64,000 nucleotides of DNA from Desulfovibrio fairfieldensis (GTDB taxonomy: Bacteria; Desulfobacterota; Desulfovibrionia; Desulfovibrionales; Desulfovibrionaceae), in contig NZ_CP014229.1 of NCBI RefSeq assembly GCF_001553605.1, positions 1,144,501-1,208,500 on the forward strand. Direction: 5' to 3'. Numbering within the stretch: position 1 is the first letter of the stretch; every line of letters starts with the position of its first letter. Under the pieces are notes generated by a model. The model had not been told where the DNA came from, ran no database searches, and saw only the letters and a program-made list of their open reading frames with translations. This document shows, one piece after another, positions 35,201-43,971 of this stretch. The position numbers were made by a program, and so were the translations under genes.

Positions 35201-37937
35201 CCGCGCTGACCCGGGCGTCGCCTCCGGCGGCCAGTTGGGAACCGGCCAGGGTCACGTCGCGCCCGGCGAGCATCTGCAGGCCGTCGGCGGCGGCAATGCC
35301 GCCGGTCTCGCCCAGGCGGGTGACGCCGTTCCCGCCCACGATGCGCGCCTCACTCACGATGTCGCGCCCAGCGGCCAGAGTCACGTTGTTGCCGCTGATG
35401 GTGGAACCGCTGTTGCGAATGTCCTGGGCAGCGGCCAGTTGTACCGCGCCGCCCGTCAGGACGCCGCCGCCCGCATTATTGATATTGTCGGCGAGCATGG
35501 AAAGATTGTTGCCACGGATGGTGGAACCGCTGTTGGTCGCGGCGCCTGCGGTGATGCTGACATTGTTGGCGGCCACCAGCGAGCCGCCCGTGATGACCGC
35601 GTTTTTGGAATTGGACGCCAGGTAAACCTGGGGCACCATGACCTTCTGGCCGTTGACCTCCTGCTCCACCAGCCAGACGATGTCGTCGGTGAGCGCGGCC
35701 ACCTGGGTGGACGTGAGGGCAACGCCCGCCGCCAGTTTGAGTTCGCTGGCCTGGGCCACGGCATTGTCCATGAGGCCGCGCATCTGGTCCGCGTCCGAGC
35801 TGTAGCCGTTGAGGAAGCGCTGGCCCGTAGCGTCCATGATCTGTTGCTGCACAAGCCGCGTTTCATAAAAGGCGTCGCCCAGCAGAACCACCTGCTGACG
35901 GTCCTGGTCCAGGCCGATGCGGCTCAGAAAATAATCCGAACCGTAAAAGAGGCCCATATTCGTGAGCATGGGGTTGGTTTCGATGAGGTAATGATGGCCG
36001 GGGCCGCTCACCGTATGGAACAATGCGCTGTCGCTCAAGACGGTGACGGCTTCCTCCAGCGAGGCCGGGTCCTTGTTGGTCAGGGGCGCGGCATAACTGA
36101 CGTCGGCGAGATTTTGCAGGGCCGCGCCTGTGATGGTCAGGGTGTCCTCGGCGGTGAGCGAGGCGGAGTAGGGCGTCAGCACCTCACGCCTGACAAAGGT
36201 CTGGGGATCGTGGTAGTGGTCGAGGTCGCCGTCCTCATCGTCGTGGCAGTAGCTGACGTGTTCATACTCGCTTTTGTACAGGGCGTAGCTTTGATTGCGC
36301 AGACTTGTGGCGGCGAAGATATCCAGGTTCTTGCCCGCCGCCATATGGCTGGCGGAATTCAGAAAACTGTCAACAGCAATGCTGATATTGCCGTCCGCGC
36401 TGATGACTGAGGCCATAGTGGCTTCAATCAGGCTGTCCTGGGCAGCGTTCAGCTCGTGATAGTCCCACCATTTTTCCTTGCGGTCGCCCCAACGGAAGTT
36501 GTCGTCCCAGGAGCGCACGTGCCAACTGCTGGCATCTCGACGGATGTTCAGGATGGAGCGCGTGTTTTCCAGCGTCTTGGCACTGATGGACAAATCCTTG
36601 CCCGCCGCCATGGTGCCCGAGGAATTGCGCACGCTGTTGTTGCCCTGGCCGTCCGCGTCGGCGATGCGCAGACTGCCTTCGGCGCGGATTTCGCTCTGCT
36701 CGTTGAGCAGTTCGCGCGCGGTGGTCAGCAGCATGTCGCCTCCTGCATAGAGCAGGGAGGATTTTTCCAGTTCCGGCTCGGGCGTCGGGTCCGTCGGACC
36801 CGACGCCGGTGCGGAAGCCGCACCGGCGGTTACGCTTCCGGCCTGTTTTTTGGCCTTGCGGGCTTCATATTGCGGTTCAAACACGCCCTTTTCCAGACGC
36901 AGGTTGTCAGCCGTCACCGTCAGGTCGCGCGCCGCCGTGACGGCGGCTCCGGTCAGTTCGATATCCCCCTTGCCGGCCAGCACCGCGTCGCCGCCCGAGA
37001 CGGCCTCGCGCAGGCGCAGCTTGCCGTCGGCGGTGATCACCATCTGGTCCGCGCTCTGCACCGTGCCTTCCAGGTTCACGCCCACGCCCTTTTCCGTGGC
37101 GATAAGGGTGATGCGGTTGGCGTACATGCCGCCCAGGGCCGAGGAGTCAATGCCCACTTCCGGTTTTTCCTCGGCGGCGGGATTGCCGGGATCAGCTGGG
37201 GCAGGGGAGGGATCGGCCAGGGGCGTCACCGTGCCGTCGGCGGCCACGCTGTTTTTGCCCGTGACCACGGCCAGGCTGCTGGCGCGCACCTGGGCCTCCA
37301 CATGGGCCGTGCGCGCCAGCAGGGTAAAGGCGTCCGTGTTGTCGGCGTTGATGCCCGCGCCTTCAATGCGGATGTCGCCCTGGCGCACCTCATAGCCGCG
37401 CAGCGCGCCGCCGGGGTCCACCTCCGGCTTGCCCGTGGTGATGGTGGCGCGCGGCACGTTGATGAAGCCGCCGCCGTTGACCGTCACGCCGTTGGGGTTG
37501 GCCAGAATCACGTCCGCCGCCCGGCCGTTGACTTCGATATAGCCTTCAATACGCGAGCGGTTGGCGCTGGTCACCTCATTGAGGATGGTGCGCGCCTCGG
37601 CCCCACGGTTGCCGTGGAAGTTGGGATTGCCCGCCACAATGCCGCCGAGCTGCGAATTGGCGGCCCCGCTGCTGTTGTTCAGGATCAGGCCCTGCTGGTG
37701 GACGTTGAAATCATGGTACTGGTTGTGCGACAGCCCCGAGCCGTTGGCCGCCGTGATGTTGACCACCGGCACGCCGTTGGGCGCGGTCTCCATGCTCGGG
37801 CGCTTGTTGGCCGCCGCATTGGGGTCCGGCGTCACACCGGCGGCCCGGACGTTGGCTCCCAGTACGGGCAAAAGGATCAACTGCGCCGTAAGCACGGCGC
37901 ACAGCAGGACATTGCGCGCTTCCCCTTTCCTCTTCAT
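32283..37937 (-). CDS. Two-partner-secretion filamentous haemagglutinin-like protein
   Basis: 1884 aa from ATG 37937 (GGGAGG upstream); the longer frame to 38261 lacks a sensible start. Signal peptide MKRKGEARNVLLCAVLTAQL then ILLPVLGANVRAAG. Residues ~45-180 are the TPS domain with NYHDFNV-like QYHDFNVHQQGLILNNSSGA, NPNF and ANPNGVTVNGGGFINVPRAT. The long middle is haemagglutinin repeats (AGNNVTINAGRDANI, AAQDLNMAAGKDINLL), forming a beta-helix fibre on the cell surface. The last ~150 residues recur as an orphan at 30961. No outer-membrane TpsB partner is visible nearby. It could be an adhesin or a contact-inhibition stick. Confidence 0.85.
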   Translation of the reverse strand: MKRKGEARNVLLCAVLTAQLILLPVLGANVRAAGVTPDPNAAANKRPSMETAPNGVPVVNITAANGSGLSHNQYHDFNVHQQGLILNNSSGAANSQLGGIVAGNPNFHGNRGAEARTILNEVTSANRSRIEGYIEVNGRAADVILANPNGVTVNGGGFINVPRATITTGKPEVDPGGALRGYEVRQGDIRIEGAGINADNTDAFTLLARTAHVEAQVRASSLAVVTGKNSVAADGTVTPLADPSPAPADPGNPAAEEKPEVGIDSSALGGMYANRITLIATEKGVGVNLEGTVQSADQMVITADGKLRLREAVSGGDAVLAGKGDIELTGAAVTAARDLTVTADNLRLEKGVFEPQYEARKAKKQAGSVTAGAASAPASGPTDPTPEPELEKSSLLYAGGDMLLTTARELLNEQSEIRAEGSLRIADADGQGNNSVRNSSGTMAAGKDLSISAKTLENTRSILNIRRDASSWHVRSWDDNFRWGDRKEKWWDYHELNAAQDSLIEATMASVISADGNISIAVDSFLNSASHMAAGKNLDIFAATSLRNQSYALYKSEYEHVSYCHDDEDGDLDHYHDPQTFVRREVLTPYSASLTAEDTLTITGAALQNLADVSYAAPLTNKDPASLEEAVTVLSDSALFHTVSGPGHHYLIETNPMLTNMGLFYGSDYFLSRIGLDQDRQQVVLLGDAFYETRLVQQQIMDATGQRFLNGYSSDADQMRGLMDNAVAQASELKLAAGVALTSTQVAALTDDIVWLVEQEVNGQKVMVPQVYLASNSKNAVITGGSLVAANNVSITAGAATNSGSTIRGNNLSMLADNINNAGGGVLTGGAVQLAAAQDIRNSGSTISGNNVTLAAGRDIVSEARIVGGNGVTRLGETGGIAAADGLQMLAGRDVTLAGSQLAAGGDARVSAGRDVNVTTVTTGSSFHGYHLDEDITTHHGSSVVVGGNLQMTAGNDLTVAGSGVAAGGDATLAAGRNLSVTAVQDVFKQEIRGSSSNGLLGSSSSRRNEERVTSKAATVTAGGNLNLLAGASISGAPAQTGHASVVGSNLASVKDLTVAASGNVNVASAQDTYFYSYSKSSTGALGLSSSSKKEGKATVTQVESNLIGRNVTLDAGKSVSVTASNLAAVDNINLTARDGDVAVVDGKNQSTSWYYKKQTGFGLGGGGSFTSFYGTEGKKEQSAGSTSKGSALAAGQDITLTASRDAAIVGSSLSAGNNVTINAGRDANILGGANTSSHSKEKFASGFGVEGILGLDKTSFFMGYQETAKGNAKANTQNAASQVTANNNITVNAGQNVNMSGSRLAAAQDLNMAAGKDINLLQATDTASASAYEKTLRAGLSLTLEQNLTSNAQQVYQNAKTAVEANGLLDSAQSGFKAVNGVGQTLTNSSTSASLTLGVNASQSSSESHATTAVPTELAAGQDMNLTAGQDLTMQGTQAQAGKDMTLVAGRDLNIHAAVSTADSDSQNSSWGASVGLKATVSKNGPAFGLSADGQLGMGWSDNEGTFYHNAKVTAGEKLTTVSGQDTTVAGGNLTGKDVDMTVGRNLTVASKQDTGEGSSGQFTVSAGATVGYGADLELPGLSNAADAAKSITPKAGLTVGNGSAEKRWVTEQSSILGTDSVTIRTEKNTHVAGAIIAALNDNLKLDTGTLSYENLHGVDNSSNTSWGVNWVNQFKWNEKNGQSEDVGKEDGSATLNPQKNSESNDGKIEIPHFAWVDGILNGQDALQSGWKKVKEKLMFSPGAYSHQSTEKTQIAYATIGKGEIIVRDNPGQSLGGLNRDQNKTTSESQSVTNINYKAAFTYVDDVIAMQGIPYALKDANEMWEDPKNFLGNQWVNVQNAFTGLKTSFSQLWDKLSGKKEQLEPSQPTPPIGNNPQQQGKGG

Positions 37938-38035
37938 GATTCCCTCCCTTGAGCCCGGCAAAACGCGCTCCTTGCCCTGAGCGCTTACGCACCGCGCGCC
38001 GGAATCGGGGGCCGACGCGGCGGAAGACTGTGTGT

Positions 38036-38277
38036 CAAGTCGTCCAGATTCAGGTCCGCAAGCAGGGCGCGCGTCTTTTGCAGGCGTTCCGTCCTGCCTT
38101 CTCCGCATAGACGGCGGGCGGGGTCTCCTGTTCACGCAGGCGCTGCTCATACGCCTGGACAGCGCGGGCGGGCAGATCAAACGGCGCAACGGGCCCGGCG
38201 GCCTGGATAGCTGATGCCGGAAAAAGCTGCGACGCCAGAACTGCCAAAACAGCTGCGGCAAGCAGAATTTTATTCAT
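38036..38277 (-). pseudogene. Signal-peptide start fused to a frameshifted macB fragment
   Basis: ATG 38277 encodes MNKILLAAAVLAVLASQLFP then ASAIQAAGPVAPFDLPARAV and QAYEQRLREQE, a secreted-protein start. From about 38120 down, the DNA matches macB at about 40092-40174 in inverted orientation at roughly nine bases in ten. One missing base puts the ATPase sequence (AVYAEK / ERLQKTRALLADLNLDD) in two frames. The first part might be the start of a lost TpsB or small secreted protein. Confidence 0.5.
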
Positions 38278-38495
38278 GAGTATATATAGGAAGATGTAAA
38301 ATAAAAGTAAATATAAATAAATTTATTTTAATTATAAGGTATTGATTCCGCCCGGCAGCGGGTCAAATTAATTAGTAATTTTTTTAGTCCCAAACAGGGC
38401 CGGGGAAAGCCTTTCCGCCTGGGCGGGAAAGGTTTGTAAAAATAGTTGCAACCAGATGCGACTCTTAACCTTGCGTTAACCCATGCCGTCCTAGC
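38278..38495. other. AT-rich divergent promoter region
   Basis: Between the minus-strand haemagglutinin side and the plus-strand exporter operon. It contains AAATAAATTTATTT near 38316-38330 and many TA-rich hexamers. Promoters for both directions are expected here, but I cannot single one out. Confidence 0.35.
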
Positions 38496-39770
38496 TTGAA
38501 CCGCAATGAAAGCAACAAGAAAAACAGGCGGACGGGCGTGAAGCTCAAAACAGCGGGTGGAAAACGGCTTCTGGGCATGGCTCTGGCAGTCGCGGTTCTG
38601 GCCGTGGGCCTGGGCTTATGGACAAGCGGCACCTCGCGTCCGGATATAATCTATCTGAGTGATGCGGCCCGCAGAAGCGCCGTGCGTCACGTCGTCAACG
38701 CCACGGGAGAGGTCAAGGCGGCCCAGCTGGTCACGGTGGGCGCACAGGTTTCCGGGCAGATCGTCAAAATCCATGTCCAGGTGGGACAGATGGTGAACAA
38801 AGGCGAACTGATCGCCGAAATCAACGCCACCACGCAACAGAACCAGCTGGAGACGGACAAGGCCCTGCTGCAATCCTATCAGGAGCGCCTGGAATCCAAA
38901 AAGATCAGCCGCCGCATCGCCGAGCGGCAGTACCGGCGCGAAAAGGCCCTGCGCGCCCGCGAGGCCGCCTCGCAGGAAGATCTGGAAAGCGCGGAAACCG
39001 CCTGGGCCCTTGCCAGGGCCGAAGTGGCGGAACTGGAAGCCCTGGTACGCCAGACGGAACTGGCCGTGAACACGGACATGGAAAATCTGGGTTATACCAG
39101 AATCACCGCGCCTCTGGCCGGTACGGTGGTGTCGGTTCCCGTGGAGGAAGGACAGACGGTCAACGCCGCGCAGTCCACCCCTACCATTGCCCAGATCGCC
39201 GATCTCGGCAGGATGGAGATCTGCCTTGAGATTTCCGAGGGCGACATTCCGGCGGTGCGGCCCGGCATGGCCGTGTCCTACACCATCCTGGGCGAGCCGG
39301 ACGTGTCGGCTCATGCCGTTCTTACGTCCATTGATCCGGGTCTGACCACCCTGTCGGACGGCACCTACGAGAGTTCCTCGTCTTCCTCGACCGGGTCCGC
39401 ATCTTCCTCGTCCTCCTCATCCGGCACGGCCGTGTATTATTACGGCAAGGCCCTGGTGGACAATGGCGACGCCCGCCTGCGCATCGGCATGACCGTGCAG
39501 GCCGTCATCGTCACGGCGGAAAAGGCGGACGCACTGACCGTGCCGCTGCTGGCGGTCGAAGACGGCCCTGAAGGCAAAATAGTCCAGGTACTGGCGGATA
39601 ACGGGGGGACGGAAGCGCGCAGGGTGGTCACGGGTCTTTCGGACGGCGTGCGCATGGAAATTGTGGACGGCCTGCGCGAAGGGGAAAAGGTCGTGGCCGG
39701 ACGCGTCACCAGGGAGGAAATGGACGCCCGGACCGAACTCAAGGGACCGGGCCCCGGAGGACCGCACTGA
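38496..39770 (+). CDS. macA: MacA-like periplasmic adaptor of a tripartite ABC exporter
   Basis: 424 aa from TTG 38496; GTG 38538 is an alternative start, nearer the membrane anchor (RLLGMALAVAVLAVGLGLW). Membrane-fusion layout: half lipoyl VVNATGEVKAAQLVTVGAQV, then a coiled-coil hairpin (residues ~105-190, ALLQSYQERLESKKISRRIA), second half TRITAPLAGTVVSVPVEEGQ, a beta-barrel domain and a membrane-proximal part ending VVAGRVTREEMDARTE. A serine-rich insert (SSSSSSTGSASSSSSSSG, residues ~290-310) is unusual. It overlaps macB by one base. Confidence 0.85.
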   Translation: MNRNESNKKNRRTGVKLKTAGGKRLLGMALAVAVLAVGLGLWTSGTSRPDIIYLSDAARRSAVRHVVNATGEVKAAQLVTVGAQVSGQIVKIHVQVGQMVNKGELIAEINATTQQNQLETDKALLQSYQERLESKKISRRIAERQYRREKALRAREAASQEDLESAETAWALARAEVAELEALVRQTELAVNTDMENLGYTRITAPLAGTVVSVPVEEGQTVNAAQSTPTIAQIADLGRMEICLEISEGDIPAVRPGMAVSYTILGEPDVSAHAVLTSIDPGLTTLSDGTYESSSSSSTGSASSSSSSSGTAVYYYGKALVDNGDARLRIGMTVQAVIVTAEKADALTVPLLAVEDGPEGKIVQVLADNGGTEARRVVTGLSDGVRMEIVDGLREGEKVVAGRVTREEMDARTELKGPGPGGPH

Positions 39771-41707
39771 TGCCGATCATTGAAGTCAGCGCGGTCAGCA
39801 AATTTTTCGGCAGTGGCGAAAACCGCGTTCAGGTCTTGCACGAACTGAGCTTTTCCATTGAGGACGGGGAGTTCGTGGCCATCGTGGGGCCGTCCGGCTC
39901 GGGAAAGTCCACGCTCATGAATATATTGGGCTGCCTGGACAAGGCCGGCAGCGGCATATGCCGCATCAACGGCCAGGATACGGCCGATCTGGATCCGGAC
40001 GCCCTGTCTGTCCTGCGTTGCGCGCATCTGGGCTTTGTTTTTCAGCGCTACAATCTGCTGTCCCGGCTGTCGGCCCTGGAAAATGTGGCCCTGCCCGCCG
40101 TCTATGCCGGAGAAGGCAAGGCGGAACGCCTGCAAAGGGCGCGCGCCCTGCTTGCGGACCTGGATCTGAACGACAAGCTGCGCAATCTGCCCGCCGAGCT
40201 TTCGGGCGGCCAGCAGCAGCGCGTGAGCATCGCGCGCGCCCTGATGAACGGCGGGCGCATCATCCTGGCGGACGAACCCACGGGCGCGCTGGATTCCGCC
40301 AGCGGCGACAATGTCATGAAGATTCTGAAAGAGCTGCACGCGCGCGGCCATACGGTCATTGTGGTGACGCACGATCTCAAGGTGGCGGCGCATGCGGCGC
40401 GGGTCATCCGTATCAGCGACGGGCGCATCGTTTCCGACGAGCGCACCCGGCCCCATGCCCCGGCCGCGCTCCACGGCGCGACGGTCCGTCCCGTGCTCAG
40501 GATGACGGGACGTCTCGACCAGTTGCGCGAGGCGGTCAAAATGTCCCTGCAAGCCATCTGGGCGCACAAGCTGCGTTCCTGCCTGACCATGCTCGGCATT
40601 ATCATCGGCATTGCCTCGGTGGTTTCCGTGGTGGCTTTGGGACGGGGCTCGCAGGAAAAAATCATCGCCGACATCAGCGCCATGGGCACCAACACCATCG
40701 ACATCTTTCCCGGCAGGGGCTTCGGCGACCAGCGGGCCGCCCAGATAACCACCCTGACCGTGGCCGATGCGGATATTCTGGCGCAGCAGCCCTATATCGC
40801 CAGCAGCACCCCTAATGCTTCATCCAGCGGCACGCTGCTGTACCGCAATATCTCGGTTACGGCGCAGCTCAACGGCGTGGGGGCCGGTTACTTTGACGTG
40901 AAGGGCCTGGAACCGGCCTCGGGCGGTTTTTTCGATGAGAACGCCGTGCGCCGCAACGAGTCCGTGGTGGTCATCGACGAGAACACGCGCCGGCGCCTGT
41001 TTCCCCTCGGGCAGGCGGAAGGGCGGATTCTGCTCTTCAACAGCCGCCCCCTGCGGGTCGTGGGCGTGGTCAAAAAGAAGGATATGGGCTTCGGCCCTTC
41101 GGACACGCTGAATATCTGGGCTCCGTACACCACGGTCATGTACAGGATTACGGGGTCCCACAGCATCGCCTCCATTACGGTCAAGGTCGCGGACGGCGTC
41201 ATGCCGCTCATGGCGGAGCGGAACATCACGCGGCTGCTCACCGCACGCCACGGCAGCAAGGATTTTTCCACCTTCAACACCGACAGCATCCGGCAGACCA
41301 TCGAAAGCGCCACCGGCACCATGACTCTGCTTATAACGGGCATAGCCCTTATCGCACTGGTGGTGGGCGGCATCGGCGTCATGAACATCATGCTGGTTTC
41401 CGTCACCGAACGCACGCGCGAAATCGGCCTGCGTATGGCCGTGGGCGCGCGGCGCGTCAATATCATGGAACAGTTTCTGCTGGAAGCCGTGCTGATCTGC
41501 CTGGTGGGCAGCGTGGCGGGCATAGCTTTGGCCGGTCTGATCAGCGTGGCCGCGAGTATGCTCTCCCTGGGATTTTCACTGCGATTTTCCATGGATTCCA
41601 TCCTGCTGGCCGTGGCCTGTTCGTCCTTTATCGGCACCTGCTTCGGCTTTGTTCCGGCGCGCAACGCGTCGCGGCTCAACCCCATTGAGGCGCTCTCGAG
41701 GGAATGA
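39770..41707 (+). CDS. macB: MacB-like ABC exporter (ATPase-permease fusion)
   Basis: 645 aa. ATPase domain residues 1-230: Walker A GPSGSGKSTLMNILG, signature LSGGQQQRVSIARAL, Walker B IILADEPTGALDS and the switch His (VVTHD). Then a linker and FtsX-type permease with a first TM (MLGIIIGIASVVSVVALGRG), a large periplasmic domain and three C-terminal TMs (LLITGIALIALVVGGIGVMN). It powers export from periplasm through the NodT channel. A fragment of this gene is found inverted near 38.04-38.12 kb. Confidence 0.9.
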   Translation: MPIIEVSAVSKFFGSGENRVQVLHELSFSIEDGEFVAIVGPSGSGKSTLMNILGCLDKAGSGICRINGQDTADLDPDALSVLRCAHLGFVFQRYNLLSRLSALENVALPAVYAGEGKAERLQRARALLADLDLNDKLRNLPAELSGGQQQRVSIARALMNGGRIILADEPTGALDSASGDNVMKILKELHARGHTVIVVTHDLKVAAHAARVIRISDGRIVSDERTRPHAPAALHGATVRPVLRMTGRLDQLREAVKMSLQAIWAHKLRSCLTMLGIIIGIASVVSVVALGRGSQEKIIADISAMGTNTIDIFPGRGFGDQRAAQITTLTVADADILAQQPYIASSTPNASSSGTLLYRNISVTAQLNGVGAGYFDVKGLEPASGGFFDENAVRRNESVVVIDENTRRRLFPLGQAEGRILLFNSRPLRVVGVVKKKDMGFGPSDTLNIWAPYTTVMYRITGSHSIASITVKVADGVMPLMAERNITRLLTARHGSKDFSTFNTDSIRQTIESATGTMTLLITGIALIALVVGGIGVMNIMLVSVTERTREIGLRMAVGARRVNIMEQFLLEAVLICLVGSVAGIALAGLISVAASMLSLGFSLRFSMDSILLAVACSSFIGTCFGFVPARNASRLNPIEALSRE

Positions 41708-43134
41708 TGGCAAAGCGTTGCATGTTCCGTTGCGTTCCGGTCCTGCTGCTGGCCCTGGTCCCGGCCGGACTGCTTTCGGCCTGCGCCGCGAAAGAGCGTT
41801 CCGGGGCGGAGATCATGAGCGCGGTCGTCTCTGAACGGCAGACGGCCGCCCGCTATAATCTGAATACGGAATGGTGGCGCGGCTATGGTCTGGCGGCCCT
41901 GGACCGGACAGTGGAACTGGCCCTGGAGCGGAACACGGACCTGGCGGCCAGCGCCGTTGCCGTCAACCGGGCGCAGTATGAAGCGCGGCTCATAACGTCG
42001 GACCTGCTGCCGGGCTTTTCCGCCGGGGGCTCGGCTTCCGTCTCCCGCAATCTCAAGCCGGGCCACCATCTGGAGGACGGAAAAACCTGGCGGGAGAGCT
42101 GGCAGGGCGAGGCCGCCATGAGTTATGAGCTGGACCTCTGGCGGCGCCTGCGCGACGCCTATGACGCCAAGGCCTGGGAATACCGCGCCAGCGTGGAAGA
42201 TCTGGCCGGTGCGCGCCTGGCTCTTGTCAACAGTGTGGTGAGCGCCTGGTTCAGGCTGATGTATACCGAACAATCCATCACCCTGGTGGAACGCAATACC
42301 GAGACATACCGGCGCATCCTTGAAATCGCCCGGGCGAGATACCGGGAAGGCAAGGCCACGGTGGTGGAGCCGCTTCAGGCCGAGCAGTCCCTGCTCAATG
42401 CCGGGAACATATTGACGGAGCTGCGCACGCAACGGGCCGAAACTCTGGAAACGCTGCGCAATCTGTGCAATATGCGGCCCGGCGAAACGCCTCCCCCTCC
42501 CGACGGCGCTGACATCATGACCGTGGCCGCCGTGCCCGTGGACCTCAACGTGCCCATTGCCGCCTTGGCCGCCAGGCCGGACATCCATGCGGCCCAGGCG
42601 CGGCTGGAGGGGGCTTTCAAAAACCTGGAGGCGGACAGGGCCGCCTGGTTCCCGCGCCTGACCGTGGGCTCCACGCTCAACCTCAGTTCGGACACGGCCG
42701 GACGCTTCTTCAATGTGCCCCTGCTCACGGGGCTGGCGAGCCTGAGCCTGCCCTTTCTGGACTGGAATACCCTGCGCTGGAACGTCAAAATTTCGGAAGC
42801 GGATTTTGAAAGCGCACGGCTGAGCCTCGTGCAAAGCCTGACCACGGCGCTCAACGAGGTGGACACCGCCTGCGCGTCCTACGTTCTGGCACGGCAGACC
42901 CTGGAGCAGACGCAGCAGGTCCATGAACGCGACCGGCGCATTGCCGCCTACTACGGCACGCGCCATGCCCAGGGCCGGGAGTCGCTCAAGGATTATCTGG
43001 AGGCCCTGGCGACAGCCGACAATTCCGCATTGTCCGTGCTTTCGGCGCGGTATACGCTGCTCACCTGGGAGAATGGAATATACAAGGCCATGGGCGGTCG
43101 TTATGAGCCCAAACAACAAGGAAGCGCTGATTGA
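41704..43134 (+). CDS. NodT/TolC-family outer-membrane efflux lipoprotein
   Basis: 476 aa. Signal with lipobox ALVPAGLLSACAAKE (Cys near residue 27). Two tandem outer-membrane-efflux repeats: NTEWWRGYGLAALDRTVELA, YEARLITSDLLPGFSAGGS, then TVVEPLQAEQSLLNAGNI and the second-half RPDIHAAQARLEGAFKNLEA, LPFLDWNTLRWNVKISEAD. It forms the trimeric outer-membrane channel for the MacAB pump just upstream and overlaps macB by 4 bp. Confidence 0.9.
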   Translation: MMAKRCMFRCVPVLLLALVPAGLLSACAAKERSGAEIMSAVVSERQTAARYNLNTEWWRGYGLAALDRTVELALERNTDLAASAVAVNRAQYEARLITSDLLPGFSAGGSASVSRNLKPGHHLEDGKTWRESWQGEAAMSYELDLWRRLRDAYDAKAWEYRASVEDLAGARLALVNSVVSAWFRLMYTEQSITLVERNTETYRRILEIARARYREGKATVVEPLQAEQSLLNAGNILTELRTQRAETLETLRNLCNMRPGETPPPPDGADIMTVAAVPVDLNVPIAALAARPDIHAAQARLEGAFKNLEADRAAWFPRLTVGSTLNLSSDTAGRFFNVPLLTGLASLSLPFLDWNTLRWNVKISEADFESARLSLVQSLTTALNEVDTACASYVLARQTLEQTQQVHERDRRIAAYYGTRHAQGRESLKDYLEALATADNSALSVLSARYTLLTWENGIYKAMGGRYEPKQQGSAD

Positions 43135-43284
43135 TGGTCTTTTTGCCCTCCGCCTGCGTCAGGCTCAGCCTGTGCGAAACGCATCCATGTCTTGATCTGG
43201 TTCATTCCGTGCGGAGTTCGTTTTTGGGGGCAGAGAATAAAAATCTTCATTGCCCGGCGCTTCCGGATAAGGGAGGGGCGCTCC

Positions 43285-43971
43285 ATGCTGCACATCCTGC
43301 TTGTGGAAGATGATGTGGACCTGGCCACAACCATTGTGGAATATCTCGCACTGGAAAACATGCACTGCGACTATGCCCGGACCGGCGCGCACGGCCTGCA
43401 ACTGGCAGGCGCTCCGGCATGCGGCACGGCCTACGACGCCATTGTGCTCGACCTTAATCTGCCGCTTCTCGACGGGCTTTCGCTCTGCGCCCGGCTGCGG
43501 CAGGAGGGCGACGACACCCCCGTTCTGATGCTTACGGCACGCGGACATATTGACGACAAGCTCGCCGGTTTCGCGGCAGGAACCGACGATTATCTGATCA
43601 AGCCCTTTGAAATGCGCGAACTGGTGGCGCGGCTGCAGGCCTTGTCTCAGCGGCGCAGCGGCCAGGCCAGAATATTGCGTTGCGGCGATCTGCTCATGGA
43701 TGTCAGGGAGCACAGAGTAGAGCGGCAGGGCAGACTGATACAACTTTCGCCCATCGGCTGGCGCATCCTGCACGTGCTGCTGCGCCAATCGCCCGAGGCG
43801 GTCAGCAGGCAGAAGCTGCTTTTCGAAGTCTGGGGGGACGACCCGCCGGACAGCGACAGTCTCAAGGTGCATCTTTTTCATCTGCGCAAGAGCATTGACG
43901 CCCCTTTTGACACGAATCTGCTGCACACCATGCCCGGCCACGGCGTGGCCCTGCGCGAGGGAACTTCCTGA
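43285..43971 (+). CDS. OmpR-family response regulator
   Basis: 228 aa from ATG 43285 behind GGGAGGGGCG. Receiver domain: LLVEDDVDLATT, phosphoacceptor Asp in AIVLDLNLPLLDGLS near residue 54, MLTARG and the Lys of YLIKPFEMRE. Winged-helix output: LIQLSPIGWRILHVLLRQSP, WGDDPPDSDSLKVHLFHLRK. Its stop overlaps the start of the kinase. Position after the exporter genes suggests it controls them. Confidence 0.9.
   Translation: MLHILLVEDDVDLATTIVEYLALENMHCDYARTGAHGLQLAGAPACGTAYDAIVLDLNLPLLDGLSLCARLRQEGDDTPVLMLTARGHIDDKLAGFAAGTDDYLIKPFEMRELVARLQALSQRRSGQARILRCGDLLMDVREHRVERQGRLIQLSPIGWRILHVLLRQSPEAVSRQKLLFEVWGDDPPDSDSLKVHLFHLRKSIDAPFDTNLLHTMPGHGVALREGTS

Noticed and set aside
32838..37952. Long plus-strand open frames opposite the haemagglutinin gene
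   Set aside because: Repetitive antisense of the haemagglutinin repeats, without ribosome sites or known motifs.
37938..38261. 5' extension of the haemagglutinin frame by 108 codons
   Set aside because: The signal peptide starts at ATG 37937 with GGGAGG upstream; the extension is Arg/Pro-rich and partly the out-of-frame macB fragment.
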